DNA of 5,361 nucleotides from an uncultured Clostridium sp. (GCA_947568605.1 CANOPV010000072.1:1-5361), one strand, 5' to 3'. Shown: positions 1 to 5,361, numbered from the stretch's first letter. Program-made: numbers and translations. The notes: generated by a model not told the origin, from the sequence alone.

Positions 1-183
1 GCCTTCGTCCTCTCCCCCGTGTCCTGCATCAATTACAATAACAAATTCATCATTTGTTAATTTTTTCAAATTAGATGCTTTAACATCACTTTTTAAATAA
101 CTTATTAAATAATTAATAAGTAGTGCAATTATTATTAAAATTATTATAATACAAATAGTACTTTTTTTACTTCTTTTCTTCAT
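1..183 (-). CDS. N-acetylmuramoyl-L-alanine amidase (Amidase_3), N-terminal fragment
   Basis: Only the first 61 codons are inside the window; the gene runs off the left edge. The protein starts with a basic cap (MKKRSKKS), followed by one hydrophobic helix at about residues 9-30, so it is probably membrane-anchored with its enzyme domain outside the cell. Residues 47-61 read EFVIVIDAGHGGEDEG; DAGHGG is the opening signature of zinc-dependent Amidase_3 enzymes, and its His is the first zinc ligand in that family. These enzymes cut the bond between MurNAc and L-Ala in peptidoglycan. The other zinc ligands and the catalytic Glu lie outside the window. The start ATG at 183 follows AAGGAG with a 9-nt gap. 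It has its own promoter with paired GATACAA boxes (214-256), shared in style with the two-component operon. CwlD-like and other Amidase_3 subfamilies cannot be told apart from this fragment. Confidence 0.9.
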   Translation of the reverse strand, partial: MKKRSKKSTICIIIILIIIALLINYLISYLKSDVKASNLKKLTNDEFVIVIDAGHGGEDEG

Positions 184-213
184 ACGTTTTTTCTCCTTTT
201 TTAATCTAAATAT

Positions 214-256
214 ATTATAATAATTTCTTGTATCTTAAATGATTACTACTTGTATC
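214..256 (-). promoter_or_regulatory. Amidase promoter with tandem GATACAA operator
   Basis: On the minus strand GATACAA occurs at 256-250 and again at 234-228, exactly 22 bp apart (two helical turns). The inner copy is followed by 8 nt and then a perfect TATAAT at 219-214, which places transcription start near 207, about 24 nt before the amidase ATG. No recognisable -35 element is present; the inner repeat sits where one would be. The in-phase position between the two copies (245-239) matches poorly. A further in-phase position at 267-261 keeps only the ACAA half. The same heptamer, period and 8-nt gap to TATAAT recur upstream of the response regulator (3390-3421). The pattern is seen directly; binding by that regulator is inferred. 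Confidence 0.65.
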
Positions 257-268
257 ATAATTGTTAAA

Positions 269-1063
269 TTAGTTTTTATTTAATAAACTTATAAGTATTC
301 TTTGTTCTCCTTTATATATGTAGGTATGTACTACTATGTTAAAATTATCATAAATATTCATAATATAATTTTCATCACCGTATGAATATTCATCACTAAC
401 TGGAATTCCTAAATATTGCGAATATAATTGTGAGATTTCTTCATTTGATTTAATTGATAAAGTTTTATCAAAGTGTGATAATATGTCTATATTCCAAATA
501 TTTCCAGTATAATTATTAATCATAACAGAAATCTCCATATTTTCTCCAATAAATTTTATATCCCAAAAATAGTATTCTTCACTTAAATTTTGTAATTTTT
601 CATTTTGTTTATTGACATCTTTTTGAATAATGCTTACAGAAGATTCTTGTATTTCATCTTTTGCCATTATATCATAAGGAGATGCAACCATTAAAGCAGC
701 ATAAGTTTGATTAATCTTATCTAAATCTATTTCATTTAAAATAATTTGTTTTTCTTTAAATGATTTTAAATCGTTTAATGCAATATTTATTGCTTCTGTC
801 ATACTTAATAAACTTTTATTTGAATCGTTTACGGTATAATAAGCATTGTTAACACTTAGTATCTCTTCTACATTTATTTCTTCTATATTACGAGGAGTAA
901 AATCATTTTCATCTAAATTATCTTTAATTGATATTTTATTTACTTTTTTAATTCTTTGATATTCTATATTATCTAATAAATATGCTGTTACATAATTTAC
1001 AGAAATTATTAATATAACTACTAGAAATATTGCTATTGTATTAAAAATATATTTCTTTTTCAT
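269..1063 (-). CDS. Membrane-anchored extracytoplasmic protein with PepSY-like region
   Basis: This 264-residue protein has a short basic start (MKKK), one hydrophobic helix at about 7-29 and a long hydrophilic remainder, so it is most simply an N-terminally anchored protein facing outward. I do not recognise a named family. Residues 86-100 (LLSMTEAINIALNDL) resemble the first helix of a PepSY unit. Residues 164-193 (YYFWDIKF...VMINNYTGNIWNI) resemble its closing strand pair, in which a polar turn ends in TG. PepSY-type proteins often act outside the membrane and are often encoded beside two-component systems, as with ykoGHI in Bacillus. The link here is by weak pattern only. The ATG at 1063 follows AGGAGG closely, so the start is secure. 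The gene lies between the kinase gene and the amidase gene on the same strand, separated from the kinase by a large inverted repeat. No promoter of its own was convincing. Confidence 0.7.
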   Translation of the reverse strand: MKKKYIFNTIAIFLVVILIISVNYVTAYLLDNIEYQRIKKVNKISIKDNLDENDFTPRNIEEINVEEILSVNNAYYTVNDSNKSLLSMTEAINIALNDLKSFKEKQIILNEIDLDKINQTYAALMVASPYDIMAKDEIQESSVSIIQKDVNKQNEKLQNLSEEYYFWDIKFIGENMEISVMINNYTGNIWNIDILSHFDKTLSIKSNEEISQLYSQYLGIPVSDEYSYGDENYIMNIYDNFNIVVHTYIYKGEQRILISLLNKN

Positions 1064-1103
1064 TCTGACCTCCTATTTAATATGATTACATTTATCTTAT
1101 AAA

Positions 1104-1286
1104 AAGACAGATATTTAATTATTTATTTTTTAACATTTTAACGGCGCGCAGTTTGGGAGGACATTATTAACTATAATTTATATTAATAATGAGTATATAA
1201 ATCTCTTTAAATAAATTATTTTATGAACGTCCGACCAGTAAGGCGTTTAAAATGTTAAAAAATAAATACATTAAATTATCTGGCTT
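1104..1286. repeat. 183-bp long inverted repeat (foldback element)
   Basis: The left arm at 1104-1141 pairs with the right arm at 1247-1286: 37 base pairs with two single-base bulges (1269, 1277) and one mismatch (1107/1283). The innermost 21 bp (1121-1141 with 1247-1267) are perfect. Inside the arms, 1159-1165 can pair with 1226-1232 and 1173-1181 with 1211-1219, so nearly the whole unit folds into one long hairpin. Two GC-rich patches (1142-1162 and 1229-1245) stand out from the AT-rich surroundings. On the minus strand the 1163/1228 pair becomes G-U rather than A-C, and the outer stem is followed by CUUUUU, so the minus-strand transcript of the kinase operon would fold well and might terminate here. 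A MITE-like insertion is the main alternative; CTTATA occurs at both outer edges (1096-1101, 1284-1289), which is weak evidence for a target duplication. Confidence 0.75.
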
Positions 1287-1301
1287 ATATTAAATTAATA
1301 A

Positions 1302-2711
1302 TTATAATAATTCAAAATTCAAGTTAATAGTTATAATAGTTCCTTCATTTTCTGTACTTTGAATAATTAAATCTGTATTGTGTATATTTGCTATTTTTTT
1401 ACATAATGCTAATCCTAAACCAACATTATGCTTTCTTCTATCTCGTGCTTTATCTACCATATAAAATGCTTCTGTAACCTTTTCTAATTCTTTTTCAGGA
1501 ATACCTATTCCATTATCTATTACGCTAATCTCACACTTTCCATTAACTATCTCAGATTTTATAATAATTTTTTTACTATGTGCTTTTATTGAATTATCTA
1601 TTAAATTTAAAAAAAATGTTTTTAATAAATCTTTTTCTATAAAAATATTACATTCATTATTTATATCTTTTATTAACTCTACATTATTTTCCGATAATAA
1701 AGGTTCTAATGTATATGCTACTTCATTTATAAATTCATTAATGTTAACACTTTGTATTACAAAATTTTCTGTATTTAATACAATTAAATCCATTAATTTA
1801 AAAGATAAATTTTCTATTCTTATTCCTTCATTAAAAATATATTTAGCAGATTTTTTAATATCTTCTTTTGATAAATCTTTTTTATATATCATATCTGCAT
1901 ATCCAATAACAGAAGTCATTGGTGTTTTTATTTCGTGTGCAAAATCTGCTATAAATTCTTCTCTTTGTTCAATATTTTTAGATAATTCTTCTATTTTATC
2001 TTCTACTACATCTGTCATCTGATTAATAACATTTGCTAAATCTCCTATTTCGTCTTTTCGTTTTATGTTTATTCTGCTTTTATAATTCCCTTCTGCTATA
2101 TTTTGAGATAATTTTGATATTTTGCGAATAGAATGTGTAATTGCATACGTTAATATAAAAACTAATATTGTACCAATTATTAATGTTACACCATAAGAAA
2201 AATAATATATATGCTGCATTTGACTTTTTTGAATGATAATTTCTGATATATTTGTTGCTAATATTAAATTAACCTCTTCTGAATTACTTTTTATATTACC
2301 TATTGCTATTATATAAGTGATATTCTCTACTTTTTCAATTTTTAGAGTTATTGTATTTTCTTCTCTTAATTGTTCTACTAATTTATATATATTTCTATCA
2401 AATTCTGAAAATATTTCTTCTCCATCTTGATTAAATATAGCAATTTTAGATTTTATTTCATTGTCCTTTTCATTTCCTAATTTAAAATACTGATTTTTAA
2501 ATATTTCTTCAAAATCAATATCATATACACTTTTCATAATCATATTAGATTGTACAGCAGATTTAATAGTTTTGAAATTATTTAAAATTTCCCTTTCTTC
2601 TCTATTCATAGAATTATCAAATGTTAATTTTATAAATATGTAACTAGATAAAGATAGGGAAATGCTAATTATTACTATTGTACATAAAAATATTTTAATA
2701 AATAATTTCAC
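1302..2711 (-). CDS. Membrane sensor histidine kinase (HisKA/HATPase, PhoR/VanS-like layout)
   Basis: The 469-residue protein has TM1 at about 5-30, an extracytoplasmic sensor region at about 31-165, TM2 at about 172-192, and a HAMP linker at about 193-245 ending in DEIGDLANVINQM. The HisKA H-box, FAHEIKTPMTSVIGY, has the phospho-accepting His at 259. The ATP-binding domain shows the N-box (NLIDNSIKA, 369-377), G1 (DNGIGIP, 399-405), an F-box-like FYMVDKARDR (416-425) and G2 (NVGLGLALCKKI, 429-440). All catalytic motifs are intact, so an active kinase is expected. The start is GTG at 2711, one nt after the response regulator stop. Its ribosome binding site GGAGG lies inside the last codons of that gene, so the two are translationally coupled. 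The sensor region gives no recognisable ligand signature, so the stimulus is unknown. The neighbouring amidase and surface genes suggest the cell envelope. Confidence 0.95.
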   Translation of the reverse strand: MKLFIKIFLCTIVIISISLSLSSYIFIKLTFDNSMNREEREILNNFKTIKSAVQSNMIMKSVYDIDFEEIFKNQYFKLGNEKDNEIKSKIAIFNQDGEEIFSEFDRNIYKLVEQLREENTITLKIEKVENITYIIAIGNIKSNSEEVNLILATNISEIIIQKSQMQHIYYFSYGVTLIIGTILVFILTYAITHSIRKISKLSQNIAEGNYKSRINIKRKDEIGDLANVINQMTDVVEDKIEELSKNIEQREEFIADFAHEIKTPMTSVIGYADMIYKKDLSKEDIKKSAKYIFNEGIRIENLSFKLMDLIVLNTENFVIQSVNINEFINEVAYTLEPLLSENNVELIKDINNECNIFIEKDLLKTFFLNLIDNSIKAHSKKIIIKSEIVNGKCEISVIDNGIGIPEKELEKVTEAFYMVDKARDRRKHNVGLGLALCKKIANIHNTDLIIQSTENEGTIITINLNFELL

Positions 2712-2712
2712 A

Positions 2713-3366
2713 CTAGACCTCCAATCTATAACCTATTCTAAATACTGTTTTTATATTATTTTCCCAATTTAATTTTTTTCTTAATCTTTGTATATGTAAA
2801 TCTAATGTTCTAGTACTTGCTAAATATTCTTCTCTCCATACTTTTTCATATAATGCTTCACGTGTTAAAGCCTTATTTTTATTTTTTACTAATACACATA
2901 ATAAATCAAATTCTTTTACTGTTAAATCAATTTCTTTATTATCTATAAAGACCTTCCTTGAACGAGTATCAATCGTTATATCTAATATTTCTAATCTTTC
3001 TTCTGATAATTCATTTCTTCTTAAAACAACTTCTATTCTTGCTATTAATTCTTCCATAATAAACGGTTTTGTAATATAGTCTTCTGCCCCTAATTTTAAT
3101 CCTTTTATTTTTTCCTCTGTTTTAGATTTTGCTGTTAAAAATATTACTGGAATATTAAAATTTTTTATATATTCTAATAATTCATATCCATTTATTTCTG
3201 GAAGCATAACATCTAATAAAACTAAATCATATCTATTATTTTCTACTAAATCAGCCGCTATCTTTCCGTCTATTGCTGTTGTACAATTATATCCCTCTTC
3301 TTTTAAATTCATATATATTAAATTTGAAATTGCTTCATCATCTTCTACAATTAAAATTTCTTTCAA
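2713..3366 (-). CDS. OmpR/PhoB-family response regulator
   Basis: This 217-residue DNA-binding regulator is the partner of the kinase immediately downstream. The receiver domain (1-115) has the acidic pocket E8-D9-D10, the phospho-accepting Asp 52 in LLDVMLPEINGYEL, Thr 78 in FLTAK, and Lys 100 in ITKPF. The C-terminal winged helix (about 125-217) has the family pattern LTVKEFDLLCVL, a recognition helix around STRTLDLHIQRLRKKL, and the closing strands TVFRIGYRLEV. I place the start at TTG 3366, which follows AGAGGA with a 9-nt gap. The longer reading from TTG 3384 adds six residues, lacks a ribosome binding site and would begin about at the predicted transcription start. The promoter in front carries two GATACAA direct repeats, so positive autoregulation is likely. 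It has no close sequence signature that would identify it as WalR, PhoP or VanR. Confidence 0.95.
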   Translation of the reverse strand: MKEILIVEDDEAISNLIYMNLKEEGYNCTTAIDGKIAADLVENNRYDLVLLDVMLPEINGYELLEYIKNFNIPVIFLTAKSKTEEKIKGLKLGAEDYITKPFIMEELIARIEVVLRRNELSEERLEILDITIDTRSRKVFIDNKEIDLTVKEFDLLCVLVKNKNKALTREALYEKVWREEYLASTRTLDLHIQRLRKKLNWENNIKTVFRIGYRLEV

Positions 3367-3389
3367 ACTAATCAATCCTCTCAATATAT

Positions 3390-3421
3390 ATTATATTTAA
3401 AATTTGTATCTATATTGTATC
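3390..3421 (-). promoter_or_regulatory. Two-component operon promoter with GATACAA direct repeat
   Basis: On the minus strand GATACAA occurs at 3421-3415 and 3410-3404, an exact 11-bp period. It is followed by 8 nt and a perfect TATAAT at 3395-3390. Transcription would start near 3383, giving a leader of about 17 nt before the TTG start at 3366 and excluding the upstream TTG at 3384. The outer repeat overlaps the stop codon of the preceding membrane protein gene. There is no terminator in the 53-nt gap, so read-through from that gene may add basal expression. The layout matches known PhoB/OmpR-type activation sites, in which tandem boxes replace the -35 element. The protein that binds is inferred. 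Confidence 0.65.
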
Positions 3422-4196
3422 AATCATCTTTTATTGTTGGAATAAAGTTTTCTGCAAATCTATATTCATCTCTATTTTTTATATATAAAAGTCCAATAAT
3501 TGAAAATACAACTGCACCTATAAAATTTACAAGTAAATCTTTCATTGTATCTTTTAAACCTATATCTAAGTGTCCTCCATTTATTTTTAATTCTATTATT
3601 TTACCATTTTCTGTATATTTTATTATTTCTGATTCTATATTATTTAATTTAATTGGAACATTTTCATTGTTTTCATTTATTAATACAGATGATATTGATG
3701 TTGATATTCTATCTTTTTGCATATCAGTTTTAAAAAATGTATCTGCTCCAAATTCAAAAAATTCCCATAAAACTCCTATTGTCATTGAAAAACAAAATGC
3801 TACTAATGCTACAAATATAGGAGACATTTGTAAGTGAAATTCTTTTCTTTGGTTTAATATATCTATTAAAGAAAATCCTATTGCAGCACATAAAAAACCA
3901 TTTATTGTATGTAACATTGTATCCCAAAATGGAAATATACCATAAAAATTTTGTATTTCTCCTAATATTTCTGCTGAAAATATAAATAATAAAATTATAA
4001 TTTCTAATGCGTTTGGTAACTTTATATTTAATTTTCTATCAATAATTGTTGGAATTGTAAATAAAACTAATGTTAATGCTCCTAAAAATACATTTTCATA
4101 ATTTCCTCTAATTGATTGTATTACAATAGTAGCAATTACTAAAATTCTTAATACCACATATATTGTTAAATCTCTATTTTTGTTATTTTTCTTCAT
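3420..4196 (-). CDS. Six-helix membrane protein, DUF2238/YjdF-like
   Basis: The 258-residue protein has hydrophobic helices at about 12-29, 34-52, 62-82, 97-114, 126-143 and 222-240. It carries conserved polar motifs in or next to membrane segments: FPFWDTMLHTINGF (88-101, with D92 and H96), GVLWEFFEFGAD (141-152, with E145 and E148) and DTMKDLLVNFIGA (216-228). This WD-x(3)-H / WE-x(2)-E / D-x(3)-DL-x(4)-GA series is what I associate with DUF2238 (YjdF) membrane proteins, whose function is not established. A hydrophilic insert of about 60 residues (153-213) lies between helices 5 and 6; I believe similar inserts occur in clostridial relatives but cannot verify this here. The ATG at 4196 follows AAAGGGTG with a 6-nt gap. 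The two-component genes begin 53 nt after its stop without a terminator between. The structured segment just upstream could control it. A VanZ-like identity is less likely. Confidence 0.75.
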   Translation of the reverse strand: MKKNNKNRDLTIYVVLRILVIATIVIQSIRGNYENVFLGALTLVLFTIPTIIDRKLNIKLPNALEIIILLFIFSAEILGEIQNFYGIFPFWDTMLHTINGFLCAAIGFSLIDILNQRKEFHLQMSPIFVALVAFCFSMTIGVLWEFFEFGADTFFKTDMQKDRISTSISSVLINENNENVPIKLNNIESEIIKYTENGKIIELKINGGHLDIGLKDTMKDLLVNFIGAVVFSIIGLLYIKNRDEYRFAENFIPTIKDD

Positions 4197-4218
4197 ATAA
4201 TCACCCTTTCTATATAAT

Positions 4219-4247
4219 AATTTATCATAATTAATAAATTTTGTAAA
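4219..4247 (-). promoter_or_regulatory. Possible promoter for the DUF2238-like gene
   Basis: On the minus strand TTTACA (4247-4242) is followed by 17 nt and TAAATT (4224-4219), a moderate sigma-A match. It lies directly after the intrinsic terminator at 4246-4280 and about 20 nt before the start codon. AT-rich DNA yields such matches by chance, and read-through past the terminator is the alternative way to express the gene. Confidence 0.3.
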
Positions 4248-4280
4248 GATAAAACAAAGAGCACAGCGGTGCCGTGTCTT
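4246..4280 (-). terminator. Intrinsic terminator closing the structured segment
   Basis: On the minus strand AAGA-CACGGC (4280-4271), loop ACC, then GCTGTG-C-TCTT (4267-4257) gives a 10-bp stem with one bulged C and one G-U pair, followed by the T-rich run TGTTTTATCTTT. The G-U pair becomes an A-C mismatch on the plus strand, and there is no T run on that side, so it acts on minus-strand transcripts only. CCGT just upstream (4284-4281) could instead pair with ACGG inside the stem (4275-4272), a possible antiterminator fold. Confidence 0.6.
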
Positions 4281-4460
4281 ACGGGTATTCTACAAGCGAT
4301 GCTTTTACATTTCTCTACAATTTTAAATTTTTCTTTTTTAGAACAATTCGAGTTAAAGGATTATTTTTTTAATGAAATTATGCGACAATATGACTTTTAA
4401 GTCATTTGGAGCCAATGAATTAAAAAAATAATTTTAACGAAGAATTGTGGTAGAAAATTT
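4250..4460 (-). ncRNA. Candidate structured small RNA or leader RNA
   Basis: No credible gene lies between 4197 and 4531. On the minus strand a perfect TATAAT at 4468-4463 would start a transcript near 4456, although no good -35 is visible. That transcript would hold a foldback of 106 nt: 4343-4349 with 4442-4448, then 4352-4357 with 4433-4438 and 4360-4373 with 4419-4432. A terminal hairpin follows at 4386-4409, with ATGACT pairing AGTCAT. An outer 8-bp stem, GUAGAGAA with UUUUCUAC (4318-4311 with 4459-4452), includes a G-U pair that favours the minus strand. A small hairpin follows (AAGC/GCTT, 4294-4304), and the intrinsic terminator at 4246-4280 closes the unit at about 200 nt. I compared it by memory with T-box, SRP, tmRNA, 6S and common riboswitch signatures and found no match; a free sRNA and an attenuating leader of the next gene are both possible. 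Confidence 0.45.
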
Positions 4461-4470
4461 CTATTATATG

Positions 4471-4502
4471 AAAAAATGGATAACCAAAAAGGTATCCATT
4501 TT
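4471..4502 (-). terminator. Intrinsic terminator of the LPXTG surface-protein gene
   Basis: ATGGAT-A-ACC (4476-4485), an A5 loop and GGT-ATCCAT (4491-4499) form a 9-bp stem with one bulged A, extended by A-T pairs. On the minus strand the stem is followed by a run of six T. It begins about 30 nt after the stop codon of the surface-protein gene. The T-rich opposite side might give weak termination of plus-strand transcripts as well. Confidence 0.85.
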
Positions 4503-4531
4503 CACAATATAAGTAAATTAAATCTAAAATA

Positions 4532-5287
4532 TTATATATCTCTTAATTTATTTAATTTTATTTTAGTTATAATTGCTAACATTATAATTCCAACTGCTGT
4601 ACTAATAAATATTATCGTAGTATCTCCTGTTTGAGGTAATTTTTCATCAGAAGAATTTTCTTTATTATTATTTGTTTGTGTATTTGATGTATTTATATTT
4701 GATTTATTATTAGTATTGTTACTATTATTATTCGAATTGTTATTGTTTGTTCCTCCTATTTGCTGTACTCCTGATGAATTTTGATTATTATTAGGAACAT
4801 CATTATTATTATTGTTATCTGGTATTATAGGTGGATTTGTTATATTACTTGATGCTGATAATAATGTTATATTTAAGTTTCCTTCATTGTATGATGAAGC
4901 GGCTTGTAAACTTCCATCATAAAAATTTTCTGTTTTTGTTGTAAATTGAGCATTTCCAGATGATAATGCAGTAAATTTATAATCAAAACTTACTGTATCA
5001 TTTGTATCAAACCAAGAACATACTATTTTACCAGGCTCTTGTGCATTATAAAAATTTTTTTCTAGTGATGTGCTTTCAAATTTTAATAAACTACTATCAT
5101 AATTTAATATAAAATCTGCTGCTTGCATTCCCTTAGACAATGTTAAAGTAACTGTAACTGTATCTCCTACTTTTACATTACTTTTATCTGCACTTAAAAT
5201 TAATTCTAAATTATATGCTAATGTTATATTTGATAATACAAATATACTAATCATTAAAACCATAACTGTAATTGCAATTTTTTTCAT
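4532..5287 (-). CDS. LPXTG cell-wall-anchored protein with one cohesin-like domain
   Basis: The 251-residue protein is read from the ATG at 5287. It has a signal peptide (MKKIAITVMVLMISIFVLSN, cleavage likely after residue 24) and a beta-rich domain at about 27-143. That domain has the cohesin pattern KVGDTVTVTLTLS, then ADFILNYDSSLLKF, then FDYKFTALSSGNAQF. A low-complexity Asn/Ser/Thr stalk follows at about 146-212, then a complete sortase signal: LPQTG at 217-221, a hydrophobic helix and the tail KIKLNKLRD. It should be linked to peptidoglycan by sortase and display the cohesin-like domain outside. Cohesins bind dockerins in cellulosomes, but single cohesin-like modules also occur in proteins with no known dockerin partner. 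An ATG at 5302 would add five residues, but it lacks a ribosome binding site and overlaps the GGAG that serves 5287. The gene forms a single transcription unit. Confidence 0.88.
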   Translation of the reverse strand: MKKIAITVMVLMISIFVLSNITLAYNLELILSADKSNVKVGDTVTVTLTLSKGMQAADFILNYDSSLLKFESTSLEKNFYNAQEPGKIVCSWFDTNDTVSFDYKFTALSSGNAQFTTKTENFYDGSLQAASSYNEGNLNITLLSASSNITNPPIIPDNNNNNDVPNNNQNSSGVQQIGGTNNNNSNNNSNNTNNKSNINTSNTQTNNNKENSSDEKLPQTGDTTIIFISTAVGIIMLAIITKIKLNKLRDI

Positions 5288-5320
5288 ATCTAAAATCTCC
5301 ATAAACTTTTGTATACTTTA

Positions 5321-5349
5321 ATAATACTACATTTTTTATGCCTTTTCAA
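5321..5349 (-). promoter_or_regulatory. Sigma-A promoter of the LPXTG surface-protein gene
   Basis: On the minus strand TTGAAA (5349-5344) is followed by a 17-nt spacer and TATTAT (5326-5321). Transcription would start near 5314, leaving a leader of about 26 nt before the ATG at 5287. The upstream ATG at 5302 would be only about 12 nt into the transcript, which supports the shorter start. Confidence 0.7.
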
Positions 5350-5361
5350 CAATTTCGCTAA

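Noticed and set aside
1120..1268. Integron attC-like or CRISPR-like repeat
   Set aside because: The arms are AT-rich and lack attC core boxes in the proper arrangement. There is no integrase gene and no repeat-spacer periodicity.
1741..2022. Plus-strand open frame of 93 codons
   Set aside because: It lies fully inside the kinase gene on the opposite strand, where the H-box, HAMP and linker codons are clearly real. It has no ribosome binding site and no recognisable domain.
3367..3384. Longer response-regulator start at TTG 3384
   Set aside because: There is no ribosome binding site upstream, the AGAGGA lies just after it, and the predicted transcription start is about 3383. The TTG at 3366 fits all three observations.
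3415..3837. Plus-strand open frame of 140 codons
   Set aside because: It is antisense to the DUF2238-like gene, whose conserved membrane motifs support the minus strand. The Ser/Ile/Phe-rich product is typical of an antisense shadow.
4257..4285. T-box-like string GGCACCGC on the minus strand
   Set aside because: It lies inside the terminator hairpin itself rather than ahead of a separate terminator. No Stem I with specifier loop was seen, and the downstream gene is not an amino-acid or tRNA-synthetase gene.
4299..4400. Plus-strand 33-codon open frame starting MLLHFSTILNF
   Set aside because: It has no ribosome binding site and overlaps the palindromic RNA-like segment. It could be a relic of a gene, but nothing supports translation.
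5309..5315. TATACAA, one base off the GATACAA box, near the surface-protein gene
   Set aside because: It is a single imperfect copy located downstream of the -10, not at the 8-nt distance seen in the other two promoters. Similar near-matches occur in coding sequence, for example at 2782-2788.

Overview
The window is very AT-rich DNA with Gram-positive gene style: strong AGGAGG-like ribosome binding sites, TTG and GTG starts, an LPXTG cell-wall anchor and an OmpR/PhoB plus HisKA two-component pair. This points to a low-GC Firmicute, most likely a Clostridia-type anaerobe. That placement is inferred from base composition and gene families, not from a marker gene. All six genes lie on the minus strand, so they are transcribed from right to left.

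Reading in the direction of transcription: (1) 5287-4532, a cell-wall-anchored surface protein with one cohesin-like domain, an Asn-rich stalk and an LPQTG sorting signal. It has a good promoter in front and a clear intrinsic terminator behind. (2) 4531-4197, a 335-nt stretch without a gene, holding that terminator, a long foldback segment, a small GC-rich block and a second intrinsic terminator. It looks like a small RNA or a structured leader. (3) 4196-3420, a six-helix membrane protein of the DUF2238/YjdF-like type. (4) 3366-2713 and 2711-1302, a response regulator and its sensor kinase, translationally coupled. (5) 1301-1064, a spacer dominated by a 183-bp near-perfect inverted repeat. (6) 1063-269, a membrane-anchored extracytoplasmic protein with a PepSY-like C-terminal half. 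(7) 183-1, the N-terminus of an Amidase_3 cell-wall amidase that runs off the left edge.

The most interesting signal is regulatory. The heptamer GATACAA occurs as paired direct repeats in front of both the response regulator gene (11-bp period) and the amidase gene (22-bp period, two helical turns). At both promoters exactly 8 nt separate the inner repeat from a perfect TATAAT. This is the architecture expected for an OmpR/PhoB-type activator standing in for a -35 element. It suggests that the two-component system activates its own operon and the nearby peptidoglycan amidase, which would make this a small cell-envelope regulon. The two structured intergenic segments (1104-1286 and about 4246-4460) are the other parts that known genes do not explain.
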